Below, in pieces: positions 1 to 5,349 of a stretch of DNA of 6,001 bases. Both the position numbers and the translations under genes were made by a program. The first letter of the stretch is position 1; each line of letters opens with the position of its first letter. This DNA comes from Gammaproteobacteria bacterium (GTDB lineage Bacteria; Pseudomonadota; Gammaproteobacteria; S012-40): positions 1-6,001 of the forward strand of contig JAOUPJ010000225.1 in assembly GCA_029879945.1 (NCBI GenBank). Direction: 5' to 3'. The notes below the pieces were generated by a model that was not told the DNA's origin, did not search any database, and was given only the letters and a program-made list of their open reading frames with translations.

Positions 1-144
1 GTTAAATACGTCGTCGTTCCCACCTTCTTGTTGGTGTTGCTTCCAGTATGTATCCACGAAAAGCATTCCGTAGATCGCTGGGAAGGTAAACACCACGGCT
101 ATGATGCAGCCGAATACCAATGGTCCATTGTCTAGATCAATCAT
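1..144 (-). CDS. Small single-helix membrane protein, 3' end cut by window edge
   Basis: The reading frame opens with ATG at 144 and runs without a stop to the window edge, giving 48 residues that begin MIDLDNGPLVFG. Residues about 8-30 are a hydrophobic segment (VFGCIIAVVFTFPAIYGMLF), followed by a polar, partly acidic tail (DTYWKQHQQEGGNDD). A perfect AGGAGG lies at 156-151, six bases before the ATG, which fixes the start. The gene follows the CcoP-like gene by 15 bases, so it belongs to the oxidase operon. I infer a small accessory subunit comparable in size to CcoQ/FixQ, but there is no recognisable signature and the C-terminus is missing. It could also be the anchor of a longer protein continuing outside the window. 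Confidence 0.75.
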   Translation of the reverse strand, partial: MIDLDNGPLVFGCIIAVVFTFPAIYGMLFVDTYWKQHQQEGGNDDVFN

Positions 145-159
145 CTTAAACCTCCTGAA

Positions 160-855
160 TTACTTCGCCTTAGCCATGTTTGGCTTACGTGAGAAGTGTG
201 GAAGACGTTTAACGATGAACGCAACAACTAGACAAAAATAGGATACGTAGAATACGTCGATAGAGTATCCACGATCCCACCATGGTTGTTTACGCTCACG
301 GTAGTCATCAGCACCTGATTTCATGCCGCCTGGACCGTTGAAAGCAGGACTACTTTTAACAAAGTTGCCTTCAAAGTTGGCCAGCACGATTCGATCACCC
401 AATACTGTGTAGTTATCAATGGCGTACTTGCTCTTTCCAGATTGTACTTCCTTGATTCCAGGCGCAATATTCAGTAGATCGTCCCAAGTTAGAGGATGAC
501 GCTCCAAGTCGCCAACTAGACGAGAATCACCTTTAGATTTAGCCATTTGCATCGCAGTGTCTGCAACATACTTCATCTTTTCTTCAGGTGTCGCCAGTCG
601 TTGAACTTCGGGAGACTCCATCAGTTTGATGTGATCTTGATAGATTGCCGCAGTAGGGCGTTGACCCCAGATTGGCATCGTGATCATGAACGCAGTCAAA
701 ATGATAAGGGCCATGAGAATCACCATGGGCATAGGAAGACGATTATTACCTTCCCATAAGCCGCCGTGTTTCTCGGACTCCCACATCTTCAGGATTTCAT
801 CTTGCTCTTGCTCGTCTGAAAGCGAGTATAGAGGCTGATCCATTTTAAAACCCAT
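160..855 (-). CDS. CcoP-like oxidase membrane subunit without heme c site
   Basis: The protein has 231 residues. The first ~35 are hydrophilic, then comes GGLWEGNNRLPMP directly before a membrane helix (about 43-63). This layout resembles the N-terminus of CcoP/FixP, where a WDGI.E.NNPLP motif precedes the single anchor. CcoP then normally carries two CxxCH heme c domains; none is present here. Instead there is a ~130-residue soluble stretch and a second helix near 199-216 with a basic tail (KRLPHFSRKP). The gene starts 12 bases after ccoO, and its AGGAGG overlaps the ccoO stop, so the two are likely coupled. I infer a structural or assembly subunit of the oxidase that has lost, or never had, the electron-entry cytochromes. 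An alternative is an unrelated two-helix subunit. Confidence is high for the gene, moderate for the CcoP kinship. Confidence 0.85.
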   Translation of the reverse strand: MGFKMDQPLYSLSDEQEQDEILKMWESEKHGGLWEGNNRLPMPMVILMALIILTAFMITMPIWGQRPTAAIYQDHIKLMESPEVQRLATPEEKMKYVADTAMQMAKSKGDSRLVGDLERHPLTWDDLLNIAPGIKEVQSGKSKYAIDNYTVLGDRIVLANFEGNFVKSSPAFNGPGGMKSGADDYRERKQPWWDRGYSIDVFYVSYFCLVVAFIVKRLPHFSRKPNMAKAK

Positions 856-863
856 ATCACATA

Positions 864-869
864 CCTCCT
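864..869 (-). promoter_or_regulatory. Shine-Dalgarno overlapping the ccoO stop codon
   Basis: AGGAGG reads from 869 to 864 and shares bases with the TAG stop of ccoO (870-868). It lies eight bases before the ATG at 855. This supports 855 as the start rather than the internal Met five codons later, and points to termination-reinitiation between the two subunits. Confidence 0.8.
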
Positions 870-1824
870 ATTTCAAGCTCGTCAGAACCCAGTCGATCAG
901 AGCACGAACTTCTGAATCGCGCGCTGGCTCTGGGACTTCAGGCGGATAGATTCGGTTTCCTGCGAGGTACTCGTCGTATTCTTTACTCCAAGCTTTGATA
1001 TCGATCGGGTTTCCGTTGATATCAGTTCTACCCCAAAGGTAATTGAATCTAGGCATGATAGAGTTAGGCTGAACCAAGCGCGGATTGAAGAAGTGCATGG
1101 TCATCCATTCTCTAGACGAATTACGAGCTGCAACGTGGAGAATGTCTGGAGCTTTACGGTCTGAACCGAAAGCAGTAGGCATTTCACCGTTGAAGTCACC
1201 TAGGAAAGGCGGAGCACCGAATGCTTGCCAATCTTGGGTTTGTTCAGGAAGCAGAGTATGACACCACCAGCAACCCTCTGTAATGTAGATGGTTTTACCT
1301 TTGCCCACGTAACGAGTGTTTTCATCACCCGCTGTACGTAATGCAGCGTCAGGCGTCCATCCACGAGTCGCGGTTGTATTTTCGATGTAATCTACTTCTT
1401 CACCGTTGAACTCGCCTTTAGATACTGTAAAAACAGCACCAGAAGACATGCTGGCTGAGCCAATCTTACCAATTCCTGTACTCAGTTCTTCAACTCCAGG
1501 ACCAAGCAACTCATTGTGGTTAATACCAGGTGAGAACTTAGTTCCGGCTTTGTAAACATAAGCACGAACCGGTGGATCAATAGCGGCGCCAGTTTTGGGA
1601 TCTTTGTCTAAGATCACAGTTATCGGCTTACCCTCACCTGAAACGGTAGGATCTTCATAACTGAAACCGATAAGACGACCTAAAGACAATTGCTTATCTA
1701 GACCCACCCAGGTAGAAACACCTGAGCGAAAATCGTTCGAAGGACCGAATAGGGTGATCATCATGGAAAATCCAAGCATCAAGCCTACACCAGCCGCTCC
1801 TAATTTATGCTGTCTAAAAGCCAC
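868..1824 (-). CDS. ccoO: cbb3-type cytochrome c oxidase subunit II (monoheme CcoO), enlarged
   Basis: CcoO is the membrane-anchored cytochrome c subunit that passes electrons to CcoN. The 318-residue product has an N-terminal helix (about 9-27) and a long periplasmic part. The heme c site is C185-W-W-C188-H189 in the context IYITEGCWWCHT, close to the CcoO pattern IYIREGCYVCHS. Downstream, APDILHVAARNSSREWMTMH and NPRLVQPNSIMPRFNYLW match the CcoO stretch ending in SNMPGYPWL, so M257 is the likely axial ligand. Typical CcoO is about 200 residues; the excess is mainly residues ~55-170, between anchor and heme domain. The start is GTG at 1824, set by AGGAGG at 1838-1833, eight bases away. ccoN lies 90 bases upstream and the CcoP-like gene 12 bases downstream. 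The subunit assignment is secure; the role of the extra domain is unknown. Confidence 0.95.
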   Translation of the reverse strand: MAFRQHKLGAAGVGLMLGFSMMITLFGPSNDFRSGVSTWVGLDKQLSLGRLIGFSYEDPTVSGEGKPITVILDKDPKTGAAIDPPVRAYVYKAGTKFSPGINHNELLGPGVEELSTGIGKIGSASMSSGAVFTVSKGEFNGEEVDYIENTTATRGWTPDAALRTAGDENTRYVGKGKTIYITEGCWWCHTLLPEQTQDWQAFGAPPFLGDFNGEMPTAFGSDRKAPDILHVAARNSSREWMTMHFFNPRLVQPNSIMPRFNYLWGRTDINGNPIDIKAWSKEYDEYLAGNRIYPPEVPEPARDSEVRALIDWVLTSLK

Positions 1825-1850
1825 TTTTTATTCCTCCTCCCTTTAAGGGA

Positions 1851-1870
1851 CCGAATTCAAGTGAATTCGG
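1851..1870 (-). repeat. Perfect hairpin between ccoN and ccoO (hairpin 1)
   Basis: Arms CCGAATTC (1851-1858) and GAATTCGG (1863-1870) pair over eight bases around a four-base loop. It lies in the 90-base ccoN-ccoO gap, just upstream of the ccoO ribosome binding site. No T-run follows in the transcribed direction, so it is not an intrinsic terminator. It more likely acts in mRNA processing or stability, or as a translation-control element. Confidence 0.7.
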
Positions 1871-1877
1871 CAGTGAC

Positions 1878-1901
1878 GTGCGGTCCACAAGTGAACCGCA
1901 C
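1878..1901 (-). repeat. Second hairpin between ccoN and ccoO (hairpin 2)
   Basis: Arms GTGCGGT (1878-1884) and ACCGCAC (1895-1901) pair over seven bases with a ten-base loop region. The octamer CAAGTGAA at its centre (1888-1895) is also found across the loop of hairpin 1 (1858-1865), exactly 30 bases away. The hairpin begins 13 bases after the ccoN stop codon. No T-run follows, so it is not a standard terminator. Confidence 0.65.
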
Positions 1902-1914
1902 ACCAACACCAATC

Positions 1915-3324
1915 TTAACGCTCGTAAGCCAACTCGTGAGGATAACGACCCTCTGGTACCAAGGTACCTTCGCGAGCAGTCATCCACATGTTGTAGAGCC
2001 ATACGACGTTACCGGTAAATACCATAGTACCGCCAACCCAACGCGCGATCATGTATGGATGCTCGGCAACTACAACGTCGATATATGGTACTTCGTAGAT
2101 CTTACCTGCACCCTGAATCAGACCAGCGATGGTCATGGAGATCCAGTAGATACAGAATCCGATGATGAAGAACCAATAGTGTAGGTTACCAAGAGTCAGG
2201 GAGTACAACTTACGACGAAGCATTTGTTGTAAACCGAAGTAAACAGCAGCTGCTTCCAAGAAGCTAGACATACCCAACAGAGCAAGATGCGCATGAGCAA
2301 CGATCCAGCCTGTACCGTGTACATACCAGTTAATTGCACGAGTTTGTTGGAAACCACCCTGCATGTTCAGAGGGATGGCCAGCAGAACACCTGTGATAGA
2401 GAACTTGGTTTCCAAGTTTTCAACAAACAAGCTCCACTTACCCTTCATAGTAAGAAGGATGTTGGCAACAAACGCTACTGCTGGGATAAGAATCAATACA
2501 CCTTCTACAGATGCGAATGATTTCAACCACTCAGGCAGCGGAGCTGACATCAAGTGGTGAGACGCAGGAGTAGAATAGAATGCAATGATCGCCCAGAAGT
2601 GCAAGTGACCGATGCGGTGAGAATATAGTGGGTTACCAGTTAGCTTAGGAATCGTGTAGTACGCGATACCTGCAGCAACTGGAGTAATCCACAAACCTAG
2701 AAGGTTATGTGCGTGCCAGAAGGTTAGGTAGGCCTCTGTCAAACCCGTCAGGTTAAAGATTTCTGGTGATTGACCAACCAGGATGGTGATTGTCACCATG
2801 AAGATACAGGCACCAAAGAACCAGTTGGTTATATAGATACCTTGAGTCTTACGATGAGCGATCGTCATCCATACGTTGATACCCAGAGGTACTAGAACCC
2901 CAAAGATAACAACAAGGTCAATAGGCCAAATCAGGTCAGAATACTCACGTCCGGATGTAATACCCATCCATAGAAGAATCAGACCCAAGCTCAAACCGAC
3001 GTTCCATAGGAACACGGTCCAAAGACCTAGTTTTTCTGACCACAATCTGGTGTTACCCAGAGCTGGTGTCATGTACATCATAGTCATACCAAACGCCATG
3101 GAGATCCAGCCAACGATTACGGCTAGAACGTGTACTTGACGCATGTGACCAAAAGCGAACAGCTCGGTACCGGTAACCCAGTCCGGAAATGCGAGCTTAG
3201 CAGCGTTGAAGGAACCTAAACCTGTTCCGACAACAAACCAAAAAATGGAAGAAAAACCAAAAAAGATCGTTGCTGATCCAGCTGGAATTTCATCATTTTT
3301 GGCGAAGAGATATTTCATTAACAT
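1915..3324 (-). CDS. ccoN: cbb3-type cytochrome c oxidase catalytic subunit I (CcoN)
   Basis: This is the integral-membrane subunit that reduces O2 to water at a heme b3-CuB centre, using electrons from CcoO. The 469-residue product has about twelve helices. Visible ligands: H65 (RQVHVLAV) for low-spin heme b; H206 (AHNLLGLW), H256 and H257 (SHH) for CuB; Y250, six residues before H256, at the place of the C-family cross-linked tyrosine; H344 and H346 (AHAHLALLG) for the two hemes. GREYSDLIWPID (126-137) matches the C-family GREYAE segment. The tyrosine, and the absence of NorB-type glutamates near H206, argue for an oxygen reductase over a nitric oxide reductase. The ATG at 3324 is preceded by GGAGGTGA (3338-3331); that spacing suits 3324 better than the second Met two codons on. 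A 29-residue gene lies 55 bases upstream. Confidence 0.97.
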   Translation of the reverse strand: MLMKYLFAKNDEIPAGSATIFFGFSSIFWFVVGTGLGSFNAAKLAFPDWVTGTELFAFGHMRQVHVLAVIVGWISMAFGMTMMYMTPALGNTRLWSEKLGLWTVFLWNVGLSLGLILLWMGITSGREYSDLIWPIDLVVIFGVLVPLGINVWMTIAHRKTQGIYITNWFFGACIFMVTITILVGQSPEIFNLTGLTEAYLTFWHAHNLLGLWITPVAAGIAYYTIPKLTGNPLYSHRIGHLHFWAIIAFYSTPASHHLMSAPLPEWLKSFASVEGVLILIPAVAFVANILLTMKGKWSLFVENLETKFSITGVLLAIPLNMQGGFQQTRAINWYVHGTGWIVAHAHLALLGMSSFLEAAAVYFGLQQMLRRKLYSLTLGNLHYWFFIIGFCIYWISMTIAGLIQGAGKIYEVPYIDVVVAEHPYMIARWVGGTMVFTGNVVWLYNMWMTAREGTLVPEGRYPHELAYER

Positions 3325-3379
3325 GAAACCTCACCTCCCAGTAAGTTGAAAGAATTCTTGAAACATCTGTATCTCGAAT

Positions 3380-3469
3380 TCATTCTTTCTGCTTATTCAT
3401 GAGATACCACGAGAACCACATGCTTGAGAAAGCTAGTAGGATCCCGCAAGCTCCGGCAAAAGTAGCCAT
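3380..3469 (-). CDS. Tiny single-helix membrane peptide (29 aa) before ccoN
   Basis: ATG at 3469 opens a 29-codon frame ending in TGA at 3382-3380. The product starts MATFAGACGILLAFSS and ends WYLMNKQKE: one helix (about 3-23) with a short basic, presumably cytoplasmic tail. A perfect AGGAGG lies at 3480-3475, five bases before the ATG, as strong as those of the flanking oxidase genes, so translation is likely despite the length. It sits between the 96-residue gene and ccoN on the same strand. By size, topology and position I infer a small stabilising subunit of the oxidase, similar in idea to CcoQ, CcoM or CcoH, but I see no family signature that would name it. Confidence 0.75.
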   Translation of the reverse strand: MATFAGACGILLAFSSMWFSWYLMNKQKE

Positions 3470-3474
3470 TTCAA

Positions 3475-3480
3475 CCTCCT
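3475..3480 (-). promoter_or_regulatory. Shine-Dalgarno supporting the 29-residue gene
   Basis: AGGAGG reads 3480-3475, five bases ahead of an ATG. It is the main evidence that the very short frame downstream is translated. Confidence 0.75.
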
Positions 3481-3490
3481 TAAACTAAAT

Positions 3491-3511
3491 TTCAAGATTT
3501 GAAAATCTGAA
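3491..3511. repeat. Imperfect inverted repeat in AT-rich intergenic DNA
   Basis: TTCAAGATTT (3491-3500) and AAATCTGAA (3503-3511) are complementary apart from one unpaired base. They lie in the 88-base AT-rich gap between the 96-residue gene and the 29-residue gene. It could be a weak RNA hairpin ahead of the ribosome binding site or an operator half-site pair. The strongly AT-rich setting also makes chance symmetry likely. Confidence 0.35.
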
Positions 3512-3557
3512 CTTCTCAAAATAAAAATATTAAATATTGATAATCTGAAAAGCCCGA

Positions 3558-3848
3558 CTACCAGCCGACGTTATCACGCTGGGATTCAATCTCCCCATGC
3601 TTAGACATGGTGATTCCCATTATGATAGCGAACGCGATCCCAAAAGCGATCATCATGATATCCACGAAACCTGAGAATGTTCCGGGGTCGTAAGCTTCCC
3701 CATCCCATCCGCCCCAGCTTTCATAGGGACCACGTCCAACGGCGCACATTACTGCAGCACCAAAAACGGACCCATTTCCCATACCAGTTGTAAAGGCTGG
3801 TATTAAAAGAACTAGGATCGTTCTATTTAAGGTCAGTTTATTTTTCAT
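3558..3848 (-). CDS. Two-helix membrane protein of unknown function, first gene of oxidase operon
   Basis: The product is 96 residues from ATG at 3848 to TAG at 3558. A GTG two codons upstream is in frame, but the GGAGG at 3859-3855 touches it and is six bases from the ATG, so the ATG is preferred. The N-terminus (MKNKLTLNRTILVLLIPAF) is basic then hydrophobic, either a signal anchor or a cleavable signal. A middle loop rich in Gly, Trp and acidic residues follows (RGPYESWGGWDGEAYDPGTFSG), then a second helix (about 64-81) and a polar tail (SKHGEIESQRDNVGW). No cofactor motif is visible. Lying upstream of ccoN on the same strand and behind a likely promoter, it is probably co-transcribed with the oxidase. 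Its function is unrecognised; a lineage-specific oxidase subunit is an inference. Confidence 0.75.
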   Translation of the reverse strand: MKNKLTLNRTILVLLIPAFTTGMGNGSVFGAAVMCAVGRGPYESWGGWDGEAYDPGTFSGFVDIMMIAFGIAFAIIMGITMSKHGEIESQRDNVGW

Positions 3849-3854
3849 CTCCAC

Positions 3855-3859
3855 CCTCC
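3855..3859 (-). promoter_or_regulatory. Shine-Dalgarno deciding the start of the 96-residue gene
   Basis: GGAGG reads 3859-3855. It directly abuts the GTG at 3854, which is too close for initiation, and is six bases from the ATG at 3848. It therefore selects the ATG. Confidence 0.7.
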
Positions 3860-3896
3860 GCTGCGAAATTTACTGACATAAACCGTGTTTGCCCAT

Positions 3897-3922
3897 TCAG
3901 TGAATCCCTAGGGAAACGCTGA
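3897..3922. promoter_or_regulatory. 26-bp dyad upstream of the oxidase operon, possible operator or leader hairpin
   Basis: A perfect ten-base palindrome TCCCTAGGGA (3905-3914) is flanked on both sides by AA and then by outer arms TCAGTG (3897-3902) and CGCTGA (3917-3922). The outer arms pair at five of six positions, the sixth being T opposite G. The dyad is centred about 60 bases before the first start codon and downstream of the TATAAT. It does not match the FNR half-site pair TTGAT-N4-ATCAA. It could be a repressor site or a structure in the 5' leader. Confidence 0.45.
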
Positions 3923-3954
3923 CGGAGATATTTAGGCATTCACGGCATCATCCA

Positions 3955-3960
3955 ATTATA
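3955..3960 (-). promoter_or_regulatory. Candidate -10 element for the oxidase operon
   Basis: A perfect TATAAT reads 3960-3955 on the minus strand, which would give a leader of about 100 bases before the ATG at 3848. No good -35 lies 16-18 bases upstream (GTATGT at 17). A TTGACG at 4000-3995 is too far away to pair with it. An activator-dependent promoter would fit, but a chance match cannot be excluded. Confidence 0.4.
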
Positions 3961-4053
3961 GAAACGTTCGAATCGTGACATACAGAGAAAGTCGCGTCAA
4001 GCACTTAGGAGAAAAAGATTTCGTTAAACAACGACGACATCACGATTGGACAT

Positions 4054-4079
4054 AAAGTCTACAATAGTAGACTTTTTTT
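4054..4079 (+). terminator. Intrinsic terminator on the plus strand without an upstream plus-strand gene
   Basis: AAAGTCTAC (4054-4062) pairs perfectly with GTAGACTTT (4067-4075) over nine bases around the loop AATA, and the T-run reaches 4079 (seven T in all). Read on the minus strand, only three T follow the stem, so the plus direction is favoured. No plus-strand protein gene precedes it in the window. Confidence 0.7.
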
Positions 4080-4094
4080 GTAAGAATATGAAAA

Positions 4095-4122
4095 TTGCAA
4101 AATTAAAATAATCGCATAAAAT
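4095..4122 (+). promoter_or_regulatory. Candidate promoter for the plus-strand small membrane gene
   Basis: TTGCAA (4095-4100) and TAAAAT (4117-4122) are separated by 16 bases, matching the housekeeping consensus at four and five of six positions. Transcription would start near 4129, shortly before the gene at 4154. The surrounding DNA is AT-rich, which raises the chance of a random match. Confidence 0.45.
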
Positions 4123-4153
4123 ACCAGATTATTTCACAAGCAGAGTGCTCGAA

Positions 4154-4363
4154 ATGCGCGAAACAATCATCTATTTAATCATCGCCACTGGATCATTATT
4201 AATGATTTCTTATTTACCTCATATGCTCCTAGATGGGCTCGTAGAGGAAGACACCAAGACCAAGATACAAATAGGAGTTACCGTTTTTTGGGCCATAGGT
4301 CTCGCAGGACTCGGCTGGGATATCGTAAGGAAAAGGCGCCAGGCAGGAGATAGGTTTCAGTAA
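4154..4363 (+). CDS. Small two-helix membrane protein of unknown function
   Basis: From ATG at 4154 the product has 69 residues beginning MRETIIYLIIATG. A GTG three codons upstream (4145) is an in-frame alternative; neither start has a good Shine-Dalgarno, which lowers confidence. Two helices (roughly residues 4-24 and 39-56) are joined by a charged loop (EEDTKTK). The tail is strongly basic (RKRRQAGDRFQ), so by the positive-inside rule the C-terminus should face the cytoplasm. The hydrophobic pattern and clean charge distribution look like a true membrane protein. It is the only plus-strand gene in the window and converges with the gene ending at 4374, ten bases away. No family is recognised. 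Confidence 0.6.
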   Translation: MRETIIYLIIATGSLLMISYLPHMLLDGLVEEDTKTKIQIGVTVFWAIGLAGLGWDIVRKRRQAGDRFQ

Positions 4364-4373
4364 AGAAAAATGG

Positions 4374-4829
4374 CTATTTGAAAGCGCGTAGGGCCGCTTT
4401 GGCGTCATTAAATTCGCCTTCTGCAGCAAATTGACCTCGGTTAAAGACGAATTGTTGTTTTTTGCCAAACATATCAATACCTGTCAAACCAAAGCTTTTT
4501 CCCGCGAAATCGGAAAAAAAACGCACGTCCTTCGCAAGCTCAACGACGGTTTCATTTCTCAGAGTCAGTGAAACCCCTTTTTTTGACACAGCAAAAGCAA
4601 TGGGAGCTTGAGGCAAAATCATCATCCGAGTCTTAGCGATGCGATTAAAACCTATTAAGGCAATAAATGTGGTTAAAAATACCAGCAGATAGGCAAAGTT
4701 CTGATTGCTGGAATACCAAAGCTGTGCAGACAATAGCGCCAGAATAACGACCGTGGGAATGTAGAGGAGCAAATCCCAATACATACCCTTCTTGTCCTGG
4801 ATCAGCTCGTAGTGAAACTCCTTGGCCAC
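4374..4829 (-). CDS. Two-helix membrane protein with soluble C-terminal domain, unknown function
   Basis: The chosen start is GTG at 4829, two bases after the stop of the thioredoxin-like gene, with GGAG at 4842-4839 nine bases upstream; a TTG start at 4868 would overlap that gene by 38 bases and has less support. The product has 151 residues: a short polar N-terminus (MAKEFHYELIQDKKG), two closely spaced helices (about 17-38 and 46-63), then a soluble domain of ~85 residues. That domain alternates strands (SKKGVSLTLRNETVVEL, RFFSDFAGKSFGL, KQQFVFNRGQF) and ends in a helix (FNDAKAALRAFK). The layout resembles membrane proteins with a small PH-like domain, but this is structural guesswork. Being coupled to the lipoprotein, it may act in the same assembly or redox process. 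Confidence 0.8.
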   Translation of the reverse strand: MAKEFHYELIQDKKGMYWDLLLYIPTVVILALLSAQLWYSSNQNFAYLLVFLTTFIALIGFNRIAKTRMMILPQAPIAFAVSKKGVSLTLRNETVVELAKDVRFFSDFAGKSFGLTGIDMFGKKQQFVFNRGQFAAEGEFNDAKAALRAFK

Positions 4830-4830
4830 T

Positions 4831-5349
4831 TTAAGCGTCTCCGGTCTGTTCCTGTTGCTCAGGCACAACTTTGGTTATCTGATAGTCCAGCTCATTATAG
4901 AGCATTCTGCCAGCCTGCCTGAATTTGACTTTACCGCTCGCGTCTATGACGAACGTCCAAGGGTCGCCCTTAACCTTATAGGAAATAAACGCCTCAGGGT
5001 TTTTATACTGGTCCATGTGAAGGAAAATGACCTCTTTCCCGTATTTTGTAACAAGCGCCTTGAGCATCTGGAGCTGCTTGTCACATACTGTACAGTGACC
5101 TGGTGTAGCGAACTCAACCACCATAGGTTTTCCCAGCGCTAGGGCCTTGTCCAGGGAGTATTGATACATCCTTTCATCGGGGTATCTATAAGAAGTCAGC
5201 TTGGACATATCTCCGCCAACGTCCTCAAGATATTTTGTGCGTAAAGAGGGTGCTTTTGAGCCCACGGTTAACTTACCTTCCGGGGCCTCCGATTCGCAAC
5301 CTGACAAAAGAAAAAAAGATAGTAGTAATATACTAATTTTTACTTTCAT
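4831..5349 (-). CDS. Thioredoxin-fold lipoprotein with CxxC motif
   Basis: The start is ATG at 5349, with GGAG (5360-5357) seven bases upstream. It gives 172 residues with a classical lipoprotein signal MKVKISILLLSFFLLSGC; C18 follows the lipobox L-S-G. The mature part holds a thioredoxin-like domain: KPMVVEFATPGHCTVCDKQ with the redox pair C86 and C89, then a beta strand (EVIFLHMD), the segment GDPWTFVIDASGKV whose proline fits the conserved cis-Pro, and a C-terminal helix. SCO proteins carry CxxxC, so this is closer to TlpA/thioredoxin-type proteins. It should face the periplasm as a membrane-tethered thiol-disulfide protein. The start codon lies inside the end of the preceding gene (17-base overlap). 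Reduction of apocytochrome cysteines or a role in oxidase copper handling is plausible from context only. Confidence 0.88.
   Translation of the reverse strand: MKVKISILLLSFFLLSGCESEAPEGKLTVGSKAPSLRTKYLEDVGGDMSKLTSYRYPDERMYQYSLDKALALGKPMVVEFATPGHCTVCDKQLQMLKALVTKYGKEVIFLHMDQYKNPEAFISYKVKGDPWTFVIDASGKVKFRQAGRMLYNELDYQITKVVPEQQEQTGDA

Larger units (their letters stand above)
3849..4153. other. Divergent intergenic region, about 300 bases without a convincing gene
   Basis: This gap separates the minus-strand oxidase operon from the plus-strand small gene. It holds a TATAAT on the minus strand (3960-3955), a dyad (3897-3922), a plus-strand terminator hairpin (4054-4079) and a plausible plus-strand promoter (4095-4122). 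The remaining frames are very short and lack ribosome binding sites. Confidence 0.7.

Noticed and set aside
1807..2184. A 125-residue plus-strand frame opposite the end of ccoN
   Set aside because: It is an antisense shadow of a gene whose identity is certain; it has no motif or ribosome binding site.
1915..3324. Reading the catalytic subunit as a nitric oxide reductase NorB
   Set aside because: It has the C-family tyrosine at 250 six residues before the HH pair, GREYSD, and a CcoO partner. NorB would show glutamates near the first CuB histidine and a smaller NorC partner.
3350..3359. AAGAATTCTT palindrome between the 29-residue gene and ccoN
   Set aside because: It is a short AT-rich palindrome with no spacer or partner site; chance is the simplest explanation.
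3838..3939. A 33-residue minus-strand frame starting at 3939 and overlapping the start of the 96-residue gene
   Set aside because: It has no ribosome binding site, no membrane or domain character, overlaps a better supported gene, and lies over the dyad.
3955..4000. TTGACG (4000-3995) with TATAAT (3960-3955) as a paired sigma-70 promoter
   Set aside because: The spacing is 34 bases, twice the usual 17, so they cannot form one promoter.
4381..4400. AAAGCG/CGCTTT hairpin near the end of the 151-residue gene as a terminator
   Set aside because: It lies inside the coding region, has only a six-base stem, and is not followed by a T-run in either direction.
4229..4477. An 82-residue minus-strand frame across the convergent gene junction
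   Set aside because: It lies opposite the plus-strand membrane gene and overlaps the end of the 151-residue gene; its composition is not protein-like and it has no ribosome binding site.
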